Shown in pieces: positions 1 through 7,255 of a DNA stretch of 11,420 nt. Each line of letters starts with the position of its first letter. The first letter of the stretch is position 1. The notes below the pieces were generated by a model. It saw nothing but the letters and a program-made list of their open reading frames with translations. It was not told the DNA's origin and searched no databases. The position numbers were made by a program, and so were the translations under genes. The DNA comes from Tidjanibacter sp. (GTDB taxonomy: Bacteria; Bacteroidota; Bacteroidia; Bacteroidales; Rikenellaceae): contig JAFNVE010000199.1 of assembly GCA_017379955.1 (NCBI GenBank), forward strand, positions 1 through 11,420. Direction: 5' to 3'.

Positions 1-3
1 ACT

Positions 4-66
4 CCCATAGTTCCCATTATTCCTATTACTCCTATTACTCCTATTACTCCTACCGCCCTATCATCC
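4..66. repeat. 9-bp tandem array, CCTATTACT-type
   Basis: Seven consecutive 9-base blocks can be laid in register from 4 to 66. Three are exact copies of CCTATTACT (22-30, 31-39, 40-48). The two to the left (CCCATAGTT, CCCATTATT) and the two to the right (CCTACCGCC, CTATCATCC) are diverged. On the minus strand the unit reads AGTAATAGG. The array lies beyond the terminator that closes the radA operon, so it is probably outside that transcript. It may continue past the left edge of the window. A second 9-bp array of related composition lies at 7319-7456. Confidence 0.8.
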
Positions 67-73
67 CTATAAT

Positions 74-110
74 AAAACCTGAGAGTAGTTCGATACTACT
101 CTCAGGTTTT
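74..110. terminator. Bidirectional intrinsic terminator after radA
   Basis: A perfect 16-bp stem is formed by AAAACCTGAGAGTAGT (74-89) and its reverse complement (95-110), with a 5-base loop TCGAT. It has an A-run on the left and a T-run on the right, so it can work as a rho-independent terminator in either direction. It lies about 160 bases beyond the radA stop codon and is the best candidate end for the minus-strand operon. It could equally end a plus-strand gene lying left of the window. Confidence 0.85.
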
Positions 111-118
111 AGCTATTT

Positions 119-146
119 TGAATCTTGAATTTTGAATTTTGAATTA
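119..146. repeat. 7-bp tandem array, TGAATTT-type
   Basis: Four heptamers in register: TGAATCT, TGAATTT, TGAATTT, TGAATTA. The array sits between the terminator and the palindromic element, so a radA read-through transcript would contain it as an A/U-rich tail. Short heptamer arrays of this kind are known in other bacteria (the STRR repeats of cyanobacteria). No function can be read from the sequence. Confidence 0.7.
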
Positions 147-158
147 CAAAAAGTTATA

Positions 159-259
159 TGGCTTAGGAAATTTTGGGCTTCGCGAAGGGAGGCAAAGCGC
201 AGTTTACTTAAAGTAAATGAGCATTTGACTCACAAGGGAAGTGCAAAATTTACAAGCCA
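159..259. repeat. 101-bp imperfect palindrome downstream of radA
   Basis: The outer arms are TGGCTT..AAATTTTG..CTTC (159-181) and its near reverse complement (238-259), matching at 18 of about 22 positions. The centre is a perfect palindrome, TTTACTTAAAGTAAA (203-217). Both share one axis near position 210, and the stretches between them also pair in part (GGGAGGCAAAGC against GTGAGTCAAATGC). The whole block could fold into one long interrupted hairpin in DNA or RNA. It begins about 10 bases past the radA stop codon. It resembles a small palindromic (REP or MITE-like) element, but no clear target-site duplication is visible. Confidence 0.6.
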
Positions 260-268
260 GATGGCTTT

Positions 269-1630
269 TTAAAATAGGTGGGCGGCTAACTCCTTTATGG
301 TATTGATATATATCACCTCTATTCCTTTCGGAATCTGTATCTTACTCTGTTTCAGATAGCCTGAGACGATAATCCTTTTAAATCCCAATCGTGCAGCCTC
401 GGCTATACGTTGTTCGCTGCGGGGTGCAGGGCGCACCTCACCAGAGAGGGCAATCTCACCGGCACAGCAGGTGCCATAGCGAATCGGGTTGTCAAAGTAG
501 GAAGAGACAATTGCCGCCACGATAGCCAAATCGAGTCCCGTATCCTGCACACGGAATCCGCCTGCAAAGTTGAGGAATACATCCTTGGCAAACATCTTCA
601 TCCCCACCCTCTTTTCGAGGACAGCAATCAGCATTGCTAATCGCTTCATATCGTAGCCCGTCGCGGAGCGTTGTGGTGTGCCGTATGCCGCATTCGACAC
701 CAGCGACTGCACCTCCAACAGATAGGGTCGGATGCCATCTATCACACCACCCACAGCGACACCGCTCAGCATCTCGTCAGTGTGCGACAGCAGGATATCG
801 GATGGGCTATCGACCTCAACCAATCCCTCACCGCGCATCTCATAGACACCAATCTCGAAGGTGGCACCGAATCGGTTCTTATTGCCACGCAAGATACGAT
901 AAACATTATTATTGTCGCCCTCAAACTGCAACACTACATCCACGATGTGTTCCAAAATCTTGGGGCCTGCAATCGTACCATCCTTGGTGATATGGCCGAT
1001 GATAATCACCGATGTACCCGTAGTCTTTGCAAGTCGAAGGAGTTGCGCTGCACACTCCCTGATCTGCGACACGCTACCTGCCGACGACTCGACAGAGGAG
1101 GTATATATCGTCTGCACCGAGTCGATAACCAACAGGTCGGGTTTGAGTTGGTTAACCTGAGCGACGATATTATCGAGCAGGGTTTCGGCATAGATATAGC
1201 ACTCGTCATTGTCGCCACCAAGCCTTACGGCACGCATCTTAATCTGCTGAGGCGACTCCTCGCCCGAGACATAGAGGGTGCGCACATCCTTGCTTTGGAG
1301 CGCCACTTGGAGGCTGAGAGTCGACTTGCCAATACCTGGCTCGCCACCCAAAAGTACCAACGAGCCACGCACCAAGCCACCGCCAAGCACCCTATTCATC
1401 TCACTGCTCGACAGCAAGATACGGCGATGCTCCACCTCCTCAATCTGCGACACAATAGTAGGTTTTGCCACCTCCGAGGTGAGTGCTGCCACGGGGGTAC
1501 TCTCCTGCCCGCGAGCAATTACCTCCTCGACAAAAGTGTTCCATTCACCACAAGCGGGGCACTTACCCATCCACTTGGGGGACTCATTGCCACACGAGGA
1601 GCAGAAATATGCCTTCTTAACCTTTGCCAT
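269..1630 (-). CDS. radA: DNA repair protein RadA (Sms)
   Basis: RadA is a RecA-like, DnaB-like ATPase that helps branch migration and processing of recombination intermediates in the cytoplasm. All family parts are present in 453 residues, the usual length. There is an N-terminal zinc finger with Cys10, Cys13, Cys24 and Cys27 (CSSCG and CPACG). The Walker A motif is GGEPGIGKST (95-104), the Walker B motif is LLVIDS (166-171), and the RadA-specific KNRFG motif is at 251-255. A C-terminal Lon-like domain runs from about 275 to the end. The start is the ATG at 1630, which gives the standard MAKVKKAYFC beginning directly before the zinc finger. It is the last gene of the minus-strand operon, 8 bp after the rseP stop, and appears intact. 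Nothing in its sequence links it functionally to the upstream envelope genes. Confidence 0.97.
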   Translation of the reverse strand: MAKVKKAYFCSSCGNESPKWMGKCPACGEWNTFVEEVIARGQESTPVAALTSEVAKPTIVSQIEEVEHRRILLSSSEMNRVLGGGLVRGSLVLLGGEPGIGKSTLSLQVALQSKDVRTLYVSGEESPQQIKMRAVRLGGDNDECYIYAETLLDNIVAQVNQLKPDLLVIDSVQTIYTSSVESSAGSVSQIRECAAQLLRLAKTTGTSVIIIGHITKDGTIAGPKILEHIVDVVLQFEGDNNNVYRILRGNKNRFGATFEIGVYEMRGEGLVEVDSPSDILLSHTDEMLSGVAVGGVIDGIRPYLLEVQSLVSNAAYGTPQRSATGYDMKRLAMLIAVLEKRVGMKMFAKDVFLNFAGGFRVQDTGLDLAIVAAIVSSYFDNPIRYGTCCAGEIALSGEVRPAPRSEQRIAEAARLGFKRIIVSGYLKQSKIQIPKGIEVIYINTIKELAAHLF

Positions 1631-1638
1631 AACTCAGT

Positions 1639-2961
1639 CTATTTCACAAAAATACGCATTATATCGTTCCAGGTCGCATAGACCATCAGTGTCATCAGCA
1701 ACATCATACCCACCGTTTGGGCATACATCAGAAACTTGTCGCTCGGCTTACGACCCGTAATCACCTCGGCAATGAGGAAGAGAACGTGTCCGCCATCCAG
1801 AGCAGGAATAGGTAAGATATTCATCACCGCAAGGATAATCGAAAGCAGAGCAGTGATATTCCAGAAACGCTCCCACGACCACTCGTTGGGGAAGATATTA
1901 CCAATCGACAATGGACCACCCAATGCCTTGTAGGCCTCTGTCTTGGGCTTCACCATCATCTTCACCTGTTTCCAATAGTCGCTAATCTCCCTGCCCACAC
2001 GCTTTATGCCGGCGGGGATAGAGCCCCAAAAACCGTACTCGTGGGTGAGCACCTTCATAACCTTCGAGCCATCAACCGAGATACCAATCAGACCATCCTC
2101 GCTGACAGCCACAGCCAACTCCTTATGCAAGGTTACACCCGCGCTATCTCGCTCAATACCAAGCATTACGGTACGGCCAGCCACCTTGGGCAACTCACTT
2201 GTATACTCATCAAAATAGCGCATAGGCTTGCCTTCGAGCGATACCAACCTATCACCCACAACAACTCCTGCCTCGGCAGCACCATAACCATCCACAACCT
2301 CTGCTACATCAAAGGGATAGCGAGGAGCAATCAGGTCGGGATCCTCCATATAGTCCATAATCGAGGTTACGGGCATAGCGAAGGTATGTTCCACACCATC
2401 GCGTAAGACAACCACCTCTGCACCAGGCTCAATCAGCACCTTGGTCACAAGTCGCTGGTAGTCGTCGGTGCGCTCACCGCCCACACTGAGAATAAGGTCG
2501 CCATCGCGGAAACCCAACTCCTCAGCCGCAGGGCTAAACACCATACCGTAGTGCATTTCGTCGGTCGAGATATAACTCTCGCCCCACGCCTGAATCATAC
2601 CTATATATATGACGAGCGCGAGTACCACGTTCATCATCACACCGCCCACCATAATCAGCAGTCGCTGCCAAGCGGGCTTGGTGCGGAACTCCCAGGGCTG
2701 TGGTTCACCCTCCATCTGGGCAGTATCCATACTCTCGTCAATCATACCCGAGAGTTTCACAAAGCCACCAAAGGGAATCCAGCCAATGCCGTAGAGAGTG
2801 TCGCCGCGTCGCACTTTGAGCCACGGCTTACCAAAGAAGAGTTGGAATTGCTCCACCCTCACACCAAAAATCTTGGCAAAGAGGAAGTGTCCGAACTCGT
2901 GTACAATAACCAACAGCGAGAAACTGAGGACAAATTGCAATATCTTAATCAATACATCCAT
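1639..2961 (-). CDS. rseP: Site-2 zinc metalloprotease RseP
   Basis: This is an inner-membrane M50-family protease that cleaves substrates inside the membrane, known elsewhere for releasing anti-sigma factors and clearing signal peptides. The zinc-binding HEFGH lies at 21-25 in the first membrane helix. A conserved GGVMMN stretch follows at 106-111 in a second hydrophobic segment. Two PDZ-like regions cover about 140-195 and 220-300. The third metal ligand lies in NILPIPALDGGH (381-392, Asp389), within the C-terminal membrane helices. The length of 440 residues is normal for the RseP/YaeL branch. The start ATG at 2961 places the HExxH motif at the usual distance from the N-terminus. It lies 17 bp after dxr and 8 bp before radA. 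No anti-sigma factor gene is present nearby, so its substrate cannot be named. Confidence 0.95.
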   Translation of the reverse strand: MDVLIKILQFVLSFSLLVIVHEFGHFLFAKIFGVRVEQFQLFFGKPWLKVRRGDTLYGIGWIPFGGFVKLSGMIDESMDTAQMEGEPQPWEFRTKPAWQRLLIMVGGVMMNVVLALVIYIGMIQAWGESYISTDEMHYGMVFSPAAEELGFRDGDLILSVGGERTDDYQRLVTKVLIEPGAEVVVLRDGVEHTFAMPVTSIMDYMEDPDLIAPRYPFDVAEVVDGYGAAEAGVVVGDRLVSLEGKPMRYFDEYTSELPKVAGRTVMLGIERDSAGVTLHKELAVAVSEDGLIGISVDGSKVMKVLTHEYGFWGSIPAGIKRVGREISDYWKQVKMMVKPKTEAYKALGGPLSIGNIFPNEWSWERFWNITALLSIILAVMNILPIPALDGGHVLFLIAEVITGRKPSDKFLMYAQTVGMMLLMTLMVYATWNDIMRIFVK

Positions 2962-2978
2962 AACTAACCTGTAATCTG

Positions 2979-4142
2979 CTACTTAAACAGCAACTCACGC
3001 GCCACTCTTCGTGCCACGTCATCAGTTGCAATATAGTCGTCGAGGGTCGGGCGAGCGATAAAATCCACTCTCTCCAACGCACCTGTAATCACCCTCGGAA
3101 TATCCATAAATCCAATCTCGCCACGCAGGAAGGCAGCCACCGCCACCTCATTTGCACCGTTCATCACGCAAGCCGCATTACCACCGCGACGCAAGCAATC
3201 GTAAGCCACCGACAACATCGGGAATCGCTCATTATCAACCTGTTCGAAGGTGAGCATAGGATTCTTAAAGAAGTCGAAACGCTCCTCCTCAGAGTGCTCA
3301 CGAAGGGGTGCGCGAAGTGCATATTGGATAGGCAGATGCATATCGGGAGTGCCAAGTTGCGCCTTGATAGCACCATCCTCAAATTCCACCATAGAGTGGA
3401 TAATCGACTGGGGATGAACAACAACATCAATCCTATCAGCAGGCATACCAAAGAGCCAATGCGCCTCGATAACCTCAAAACCCTTATTCACCAGCGTTGC
3501 CGAGTCGATAGTAATCTTTGCGCCCATCGACCAATTGGGGTGTTTGAGTGCCTCGGCAGCCGTCACCCTATATAACTCCTCGGCGGGAGTGCGGCGGAAC
3601 GGACCACCCGAAGCGGTGAGTATCAACCTGCGAGGAGCCGACACCTCACCCACAAGGCACTGATATACAGCCGAGTGCTCGGAGTCGATAGGCAGAATAG
3701 GCACACGCTTCTGCAAAGCGCGCTCAATGATGATATCGCCCGCCACCACAAGGCTCTCCTTATTTGCCAAAGCCAACTTCTTGCCAGCCTCCACAGCCGA
3801 GAGCGAGGGAAGCATACCCGCATAGCCCACCAGCGCATTTACCACCACATCTACATTGCTTGCCGCTGCCACCTGTGCCACAGCCTCCGAGCCTGCATAG
3901 ACCTTAATCGGCAGATCGGATAGAGCATCACTCAACTCCTTGTAGTGGCTCTCATCGGCAATCACCACACAATCTGGCTCGAAGTGACGAGCCTGCTCAG
4001 CGAGCAGTTCCCAATTGCGGTGAGCAGTGAGGGCTGTCACCTCCATCTCCTCTTTCCACGCCTCAACAATATCGAGTGTCTGAACGCCAATCGAGCCTGT
4101 CGAGCCGAGCAGCGCAATACGCATCTTCTTATTCTCCATCAT
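2979..4142 (-). CDS. dxr: 1-deoxy-D-xylulose 5-phosphate reductoisomerase
   Basis: Dxr (IspC) converts 1-deoxy-D-xylulose 5-phosphate to 2-C-methyl-D-erythritol 4-phosphate with NADPH, the committed step of the MEP isoprenoid pathway. The N-terminal NADPH loop is GSTGSIG (13-19). The family motif ALANKESLVVAGD spans 124-136. The metal ligands are Asp153 and Glu155 in PIDSEHSA, plus Glu226 in NKGFEVIEAHWLFG. The substrate-binding stretches LTASGGPFR (175-183) and HPNWSMGAKITIDSATLVNKG (from 201) are intact. At 387 residues it is full length. Two adjacent ATGs open the frame, and a third Met at codon 7 would also fit the family N-terminus, so the exact start is uncertain by a few codons. It begins 3 bp after the M23-like gene stops, indicating co-translation with it. 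Confidence 0.97.
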   Translation of the reverse strand: MMENKKMRIALLGSTGSIGVQTLDIVEAWKEEMEVTALTAHRNWELLAEQARHFEPDCVVIADESHYKELSDALSDLPIKVYAGSEAVAQVAAASNVDVVVNALVGYAGMLPSLSAVEAGKKLALANKESLVVAGDIIIERALQKRVPILPIDSEHSAVYQCLVGEVSAPRRLILTASGGPFRRTPAEELYRVTAAEALKHPNWSMGAKITIDSATLVNKGFEVIEAHWLFGMPADRIDVVVHPQSIIHSMVEFEDGAIKAQLGTPDMHLPIQYALRAPLREHSEEERFDFFKNPMLTFEQVDNERFPMLSVAYDCLRRGGNAACVMNGANEVAVAAFLRGEIGFMDIPRVITGALERVDFIARPTLDDYIATDDVARRVARELLFK

Positions 4143-4145
4143 CGC

Positions 4146-5003
4146 TTAAAATTCTACATAATTCTGAGAATCAACCGCCTGACCATCATACCATAGCTGG
4201 AACTCTGTCAGAGCAGGACCGCCCTCTGCATTGGGCCACACAGCACCTATCGCCTCACCCACCTGCACACGGTCGCCAACTGCCTTCAACACCTGTGAAA
4301 GGTTTTTGTAGACACTCAGGAAGTTACCCTTGTGCTGAATCTGAACGACATACCCTTCCTCAGGATTCCACAAAGCAGATATCACCGTACCGGCCTGGAT
4401 AGCAAACACTTGCTGCACATCGTCAACCTCCACAACGGTCCCCAATTGGCGATTACGCTGCGAGAATACCTCCTTCACATCGCCACGATAGGGGGAGAGG
4501 AACTCCATATCCGCCAACTCACCACGAGGACGGCTCGGAGTACGATTAAGACCATAGCGACCGCCACCCTCCATCTCTGCACGCAACAGCGAGTCGGCCT
4601 CCGAAGCAGCCACCAGAGTCTTGTCGGTAGCGATAGTATCTACGGGCAGCGAGATATTTCTATCGACAGGGGTGCGACCCTCCATAATGAGTGCCACATT
4701 GTCCGTATAGGCGGTTAGCGACTCCAACTCGGCAGCAAGCGAGTCTATGCGGAGGATGTTCTCTGTCATCTCCCTGCGTGCCTTGTTGCCCATATAGCCG
4801 GGCATAATATCGAGAAGCGAGGTGTATGCCGAGACAAGCACGCCCGCAACAAATACCAGCAATGCCACACCAAAGATAGTTGCCAACATCTTCAAAAGGG
4901 TGGTATGGCTGTACCACACCTCCTCGTCGGCAGCGTTGTGTATGCTCAGACGGTGTTTGCGCCTGAGGTTGCGCAAAAAATAGCCGAAGTTTCCGTTACC
5001 CAT
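4146..5003 (-). CDS. Membrane-anchored M23-fold protein lacking catalytic residues
   Basis: This is the first gene of the minus-strand operon (285 residues). A basic N-terminus (1-35) is followed by one membrane helix at about 38-60, then a probable coiled coil at about 75-108 and a low-complexity linker. A C-terminal M23/LytM-like domain spans roughly 165-285. Family signatures remain (FSQRNRQLGTVVEV, AGTVISALWNPEEGYVVQI, YKNL, VGDRVQVGEAIGAV, and a closing FQLW). The metal and catalytic positions are replaced: HxGxD has become Q186-L-G-T-V190, the usual YxHL reads YKNL (Asn234), and HLHFEL reads L265-T-E267-F-Q-L. It is therefore probably a non-hydrolytic binding or activator protein, like EnvC/NlpD-type LytM proteins, facing the periplasm. 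The alignment was made by eye. A partner amidase is not in the window. Confidence 0.85.
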   Translation of the reverse strand: MGNGNFGYFLRNLRRKHRLSIHNAADEEVWYSHTTLLKMLATIFGVALLVFVAGVLVSAYTSLLDIMPGYMGNKARREMTENILRIDSLAAELESLTAYTDNVALIMEGRTPVDRNISLPVDTIATDKTLVAASEADSLLRAEMEGGGRYGLNRTPSRPRGELADMEFLSPYRGDVKEVFSQRNRQLGTVVEVDDVQQVFAIQAGTVISALWNPEEGYVVQIQHKGNFLSVYKNLSQVLKAVGDRVQVGEAIGAVWPNAEGGPALTEFQLWYDGQAVDSQNYVEF

Positions 5004-5030
5004 AGGTAGTCTAATTTATTACTTATCTCG

Positions 5031-5038
5031 CAAAGTTA
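5031..5038 (-). promoter_or_regulatory. Putative -7 element for the M23-dxr-rseP-radA operon
   Basis: On the minus strand the sequence reads TAACTTTG, matching the Bacteroidetes primary-sigma -7 consensus TAnnTTTG, about 28 bases before the ATG at 5003. A TTTG lies upstream at 5050-5053, but only 11 bases away, too close for a normal -33 element. The assignment therefore rests on the -7 box alone. No Shine-Dalgarno sequence is visible; the leader is A/T-rich. Confidence 0.5.
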
Positions 5039-5091
5039 CTATTTTTGCACAAATACCCATCATCGTTCCCCGAAATTATGGGACAAAAAAT

Positions 5092-5123
5092 TTTGCAACT
5101 CCACAAAATAAACCCTACTTTTG
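5092..5123 (+). promoter_or_regulatory. Putative promoter of the nucleotidyltransferase-galM operon
   Basis: TTTG at 5092-5095 and TACTTTTG at 5116-5123 match the Bacteroidetes -33 (TTTG) and -7 (TAnnTTTG) elements, with 20 bases between them, which is within the known spacing. Transcription would begin near 5130, leaving a leader of about 55 bases before the ATG at 5187. The leader is A/T-rich (AACAACAGAAAGATT before the start) with no strong Shine-Dalgarno sequence, as is usual in this phylum. Confidence 0.65.
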
Positions 5124-5186
5124 TATCTACTCGTTTCGAAGATTAGAAAAATAACAATAATATAACGACTTAACAACAGAAAGATT

Positions 5187-6104
5187 ATGGCAAAGCCTAC
5201 ACTTTTGGTTCTCGCTGCCGGTATGGCTTCGAGATATGGCTCGCTCAAACAGATGGACGGTGTTGGTCCTAACGGCGAGGCGATTATCGACTACTCGATT
5301 TACGACGCTATCCGTGCCGGTTTCGGCAAGGTGGTATTTGTGATTCGCCACCTCTTCGAGGAGCAGTTCAAGGCTGCTTTCCCCGCTGAGCGATTCGGTG
5401 GACAGATTGAGGTTGAGTTTGTCTTTCAGGAACTTGACTGCCTCCCCGAGGGCTACTCCGTACCCGAGGACCGCGTGAAGCCCTGGGGCACCAACCACGC
5501 TGTTATGATGGGCGCAAGCGTTATCGACAGCCCCTTCGCAGTCATCAACGCCGACGACTTCTATGGCAAGAGTGCTTTCCAGAGCATTGCCGACTATCTG
5601 CGCTCGGTGGAGGGCCAGCAGGGCAAGTATGCGCTTGTGGGCTACTGCCTGAAAAACACCCTCTCGGAATTTGGTACCGTGTCGCGTGGTGCGTGCAGCG
5701 TAGCCGAGGATGGCACCCTGCTCAATGTTGTGGAGCGCACCGCCATTAAGCGCGAGGAGGATGGTATTGTCTACTACGCAGAGGAGGATGGCAAGCACCC
5801 CATCGACGAGAATACTCCCGTGTCGATGAATATGTGGGGCTTCACCCCCGACTACTTCGCAAGTTCGGAGGAGTTGTTCAAGGCTTTCCTTGACAACAAT
5901 ATGGCAAACCCCAACCCCAAGGCCGAATACTACATCCCCTGGGCTGTGGAGCAGATGATGAAGAGTGGCAAGGCTACAACCAAGGTACTCTCCTGCGACT
6001 CGCACTGGTTTGGTGTGACCTATCAGCAGGATCGCCCCGATGTTGTGGCAAAGATTAACGCACTTGTAGCAGCGGGCGAGTATCCCGAGAAGTTATGGAA
6101 GTAA
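5187..6104 (+). CDS. Sugar-nucleotidyltransferase-like protein, substrate unknown
   Basis: A 305-residue cytoplasmic protein of the NTP-transferase (GT-A-like) fold, which activates sugar phosphates or related alcohol phosphates with an NTP. The nucleotide-binding loop is LVLAAGMASRYGSLKQMD (7-24), a variant of the classical GGxGTRLxPLT..PK signature. It is followed by GVGPNGEAIIDYSIYDA (25-41). NADD at 121-124 is the expected metal-binding acidic motif. GTVSRGACSVAEDG and VSMNMWGF (213-220) fit later sheet positions of the fold. There is no acyltransferase repeat domain at the C-terminus, so it is not a GlmU-type bifunctional enzyme. The ATG at 5187 follows the promoter directly. Its last 10 bases overlap galM, suggesting translational coupling and a role in sugar activation. 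I cannot assign the sugar or the nucleotide. Confidence 0.85.
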   Translation: MAKPTLLVLAAGMASRYGSLKQMDGVGPNGEAIIDYSIYDAIRAGFGKVVFVIRHLFEEQFKAAFPAERFGGQIEVEFVFQELDCLPEGYSVPEDRVKPWGTNHAVMMGASVIDSPFAVINADDFYGKSAFQSIADYLRSVEGQQGKYALVGYCLKNTLSEFGTVSRGACSVAEDGTLLNVVERTAIKREEDGIVYYAEEDGKHPIDENTPVSMNMWGFTPDYFASSEELFKAFLDNNMANPNPKAEYYIPWAVEQMMKSGKATTKVLSCDSHWFGVTYQQDRPDVVAKINALVAAGEYPEKLWK

Positions 6105-7147
6105 CCCAACAGATTTGGTCCTTCACCCCCGAGGGTGATGCGATTATCCTCTACGAGATAACCAACGAGAGCGGCGCAAGTGTCCGACTGACCAACGTGG
6201 GTGCTGCTGTTGTGGGCATCAATGTACCCGACCGCAGTGGCAACCTTGCTGATGTGGTGTTGGGCTACCCCACTGCTGAGGACTACCTCACGGGCGACAC
6301 TTCGTGTATGGGTAAGACCCCAGGTCGATTTGCCAACCGCATTGCTCGCGGTAAATTTACGCTCGACGGCACAGAGTATCGCCTCCCCGTGAACAATGGC
6401 CCTAACCACCTGCACGGTGGCCCCAAGGGCTTCTCTTCGCGTATTTGGGAGGGTCGCGTAGAGGGCGACAGAGTGATTTTCGCACTCGACAGTGAGGAGG
6501 GCGACGAGGGCTATCCCGCAGCACTCTACACTGAGGTTGTATATGATTGGAGCGATGATAACTGCCTGGATATCACACTACTCGCACAGAGCAACGGCAC
6601 AACCATCATCAACCTCACCAACCACACCTACTTCAACCTTGCGGGCGAGAGTAGCGGCTCGGTGCTTGGTCACTCGCTGAAACTTAATGCCTCTGAGTGG
6701 TTGCCCACCGATATCACACAGATACCCACGGGCGAGATTGCCTCGGTAGAGGGTACTCCTATGGACTTCCGCTCGGCAAAGCCTCTCGGCGAGGATATTG
6801 AGGCCGATTTTGACGCTCTGCGCATCGGGGCGGGCTACGACCACTGCTGGGTGGTTGACGGCTACACAGAGCCTCAAATGCGCCTTGTGGCAGTATTGAG
6901 CGAGAGTGGCAGTGGCCGCACCTTGGAGGTAAGCAGCGACCAGCCAGGTGTGCAAATCTATACAGGCAATTTCCTGGGTGGCAGCCCCAAAGGCAAGGGC
7001 GGCAGAGGCTATGAGGATAGAGATGGCGTGGCTATTGAGTGCCAGGCCTTCCCCGACTCTCCCAACAAACCTCACTTCCCCTCGACCACACTCCACGCGG
7101 GCGAACGCTACGAGCGACATATCCAATTCCGCTTTGGAGTGGAGTAA
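6095..7147 (+). CDS. galM: Aldose 1-epimerase (galactose mutarotase)
   Basis: GalM interconverts the alpha and beta anomers of galactose, glucose and related aldoses, feeding the Leloir pathway. The 350-residue length is typical. Conserved parts are GRFANRIARG (77-86), NHLHGG (104-109, with His107 in the active site), NLTNHTYFNLAG (173-184, His177 as the likely general acid), YDH (248-250, Asp249 binding sugar hydroxyls) and AIECQAFPDSPN (313-324, Glu315 as the likely general base). No signal peptide is present, so it acts in the cytoplasm, unlike some secreted Bacteroidetes homologues. The start ATG lies inside the last codons of the upstream gene (ATGGAAGTAA carries both the start and the upstream stop). 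The operon ends at the terminator 7169-7204. Confidence 0.94.
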   Translation: MEVTQQIWSFTPEGDAIILYEITNESGASVRLTNVGAAVVGINVPDRSGNLADVVLGYPTAEDYLTGDTSCMGKTPGRFANRIARGKFTLDGTEYRLPVNNGPNHLHGGPKGFSSRIWEGRVEGDRVIFALDSEEGDEGYPAALYTEVVYDWSDDNCLDITLLAQSNGTTIINLTNHTYFNLAGESSGSVLGHSLKLNASEWLPTDITQIPTGEIASVEGTPMDFRSAKPLGEDIEADFDALRIGAGYDHCWVVDGYTEPQMRLVAVLSESGSGRTLEVSSDQPGVQIYTGNFLGGSPKGKGGRGYEDRDGVAIECQAFPDSPNKPHFPSTTLHAGERYERHIQFRFGVE

Positions 7148-7168
7148 AAGCGAGTTGCAATCTTAACT

Positions 7169-7206
7169 AAACAGCCGAGAGTGTTTCACTACTCTCGGCT
7201 GTTTTC
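7169..7206 (+). terminator. Intrinsic terminator after galM
   Basis: A perfect 14-bp stem, AAACAGCCGAGAGT (7169-7182) with its reverse complement (7191-7204), an 8-base loop, and a T-run at the 3' side. It lies 21 bases after the galM stop. The loop-side arm contains ACTACTCTC, also present in the arm of the terminator at 74-110. Confidence 0.88.
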
Positions 7207-7255
7207 TGTTGGCAGTGCATCGCACCGCATTAGAGATAGATTCTCTCCCCGATGG

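Noticed and set aside
254..267. Small hairpin AAGCCA/TGGCTT before a T-run, as a separate plus-strand terminator
   Set aside because: The loop would be only 2 bases and no plus-strand gene precedes it; it is better treated as the edge of the 159-259 palindrome.
671..1681. Long plus-strand open frame of 336 codons antisense to radA
   Set aside because: It lies fully opposite radA apart from its end, has no recognisable domain and is rich in His/Arg/Thr typical of an antisense shadow; radA on the other strand is unmistakable.
5004..5186. Riboswitch or structured leader between the divergent operons
   Set aside because: The leaders are short and A/T-rich, with no paired stems or known aptamer motifs; two simple promoters account for the region.
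5127..6005. Minus-strand open frame of 292 codons opposite the nucleotidyltransferase
   Set aside because: It mirrors the codons of a clear enzyme gene and crosses that gene's promoter; no family motif is visible.
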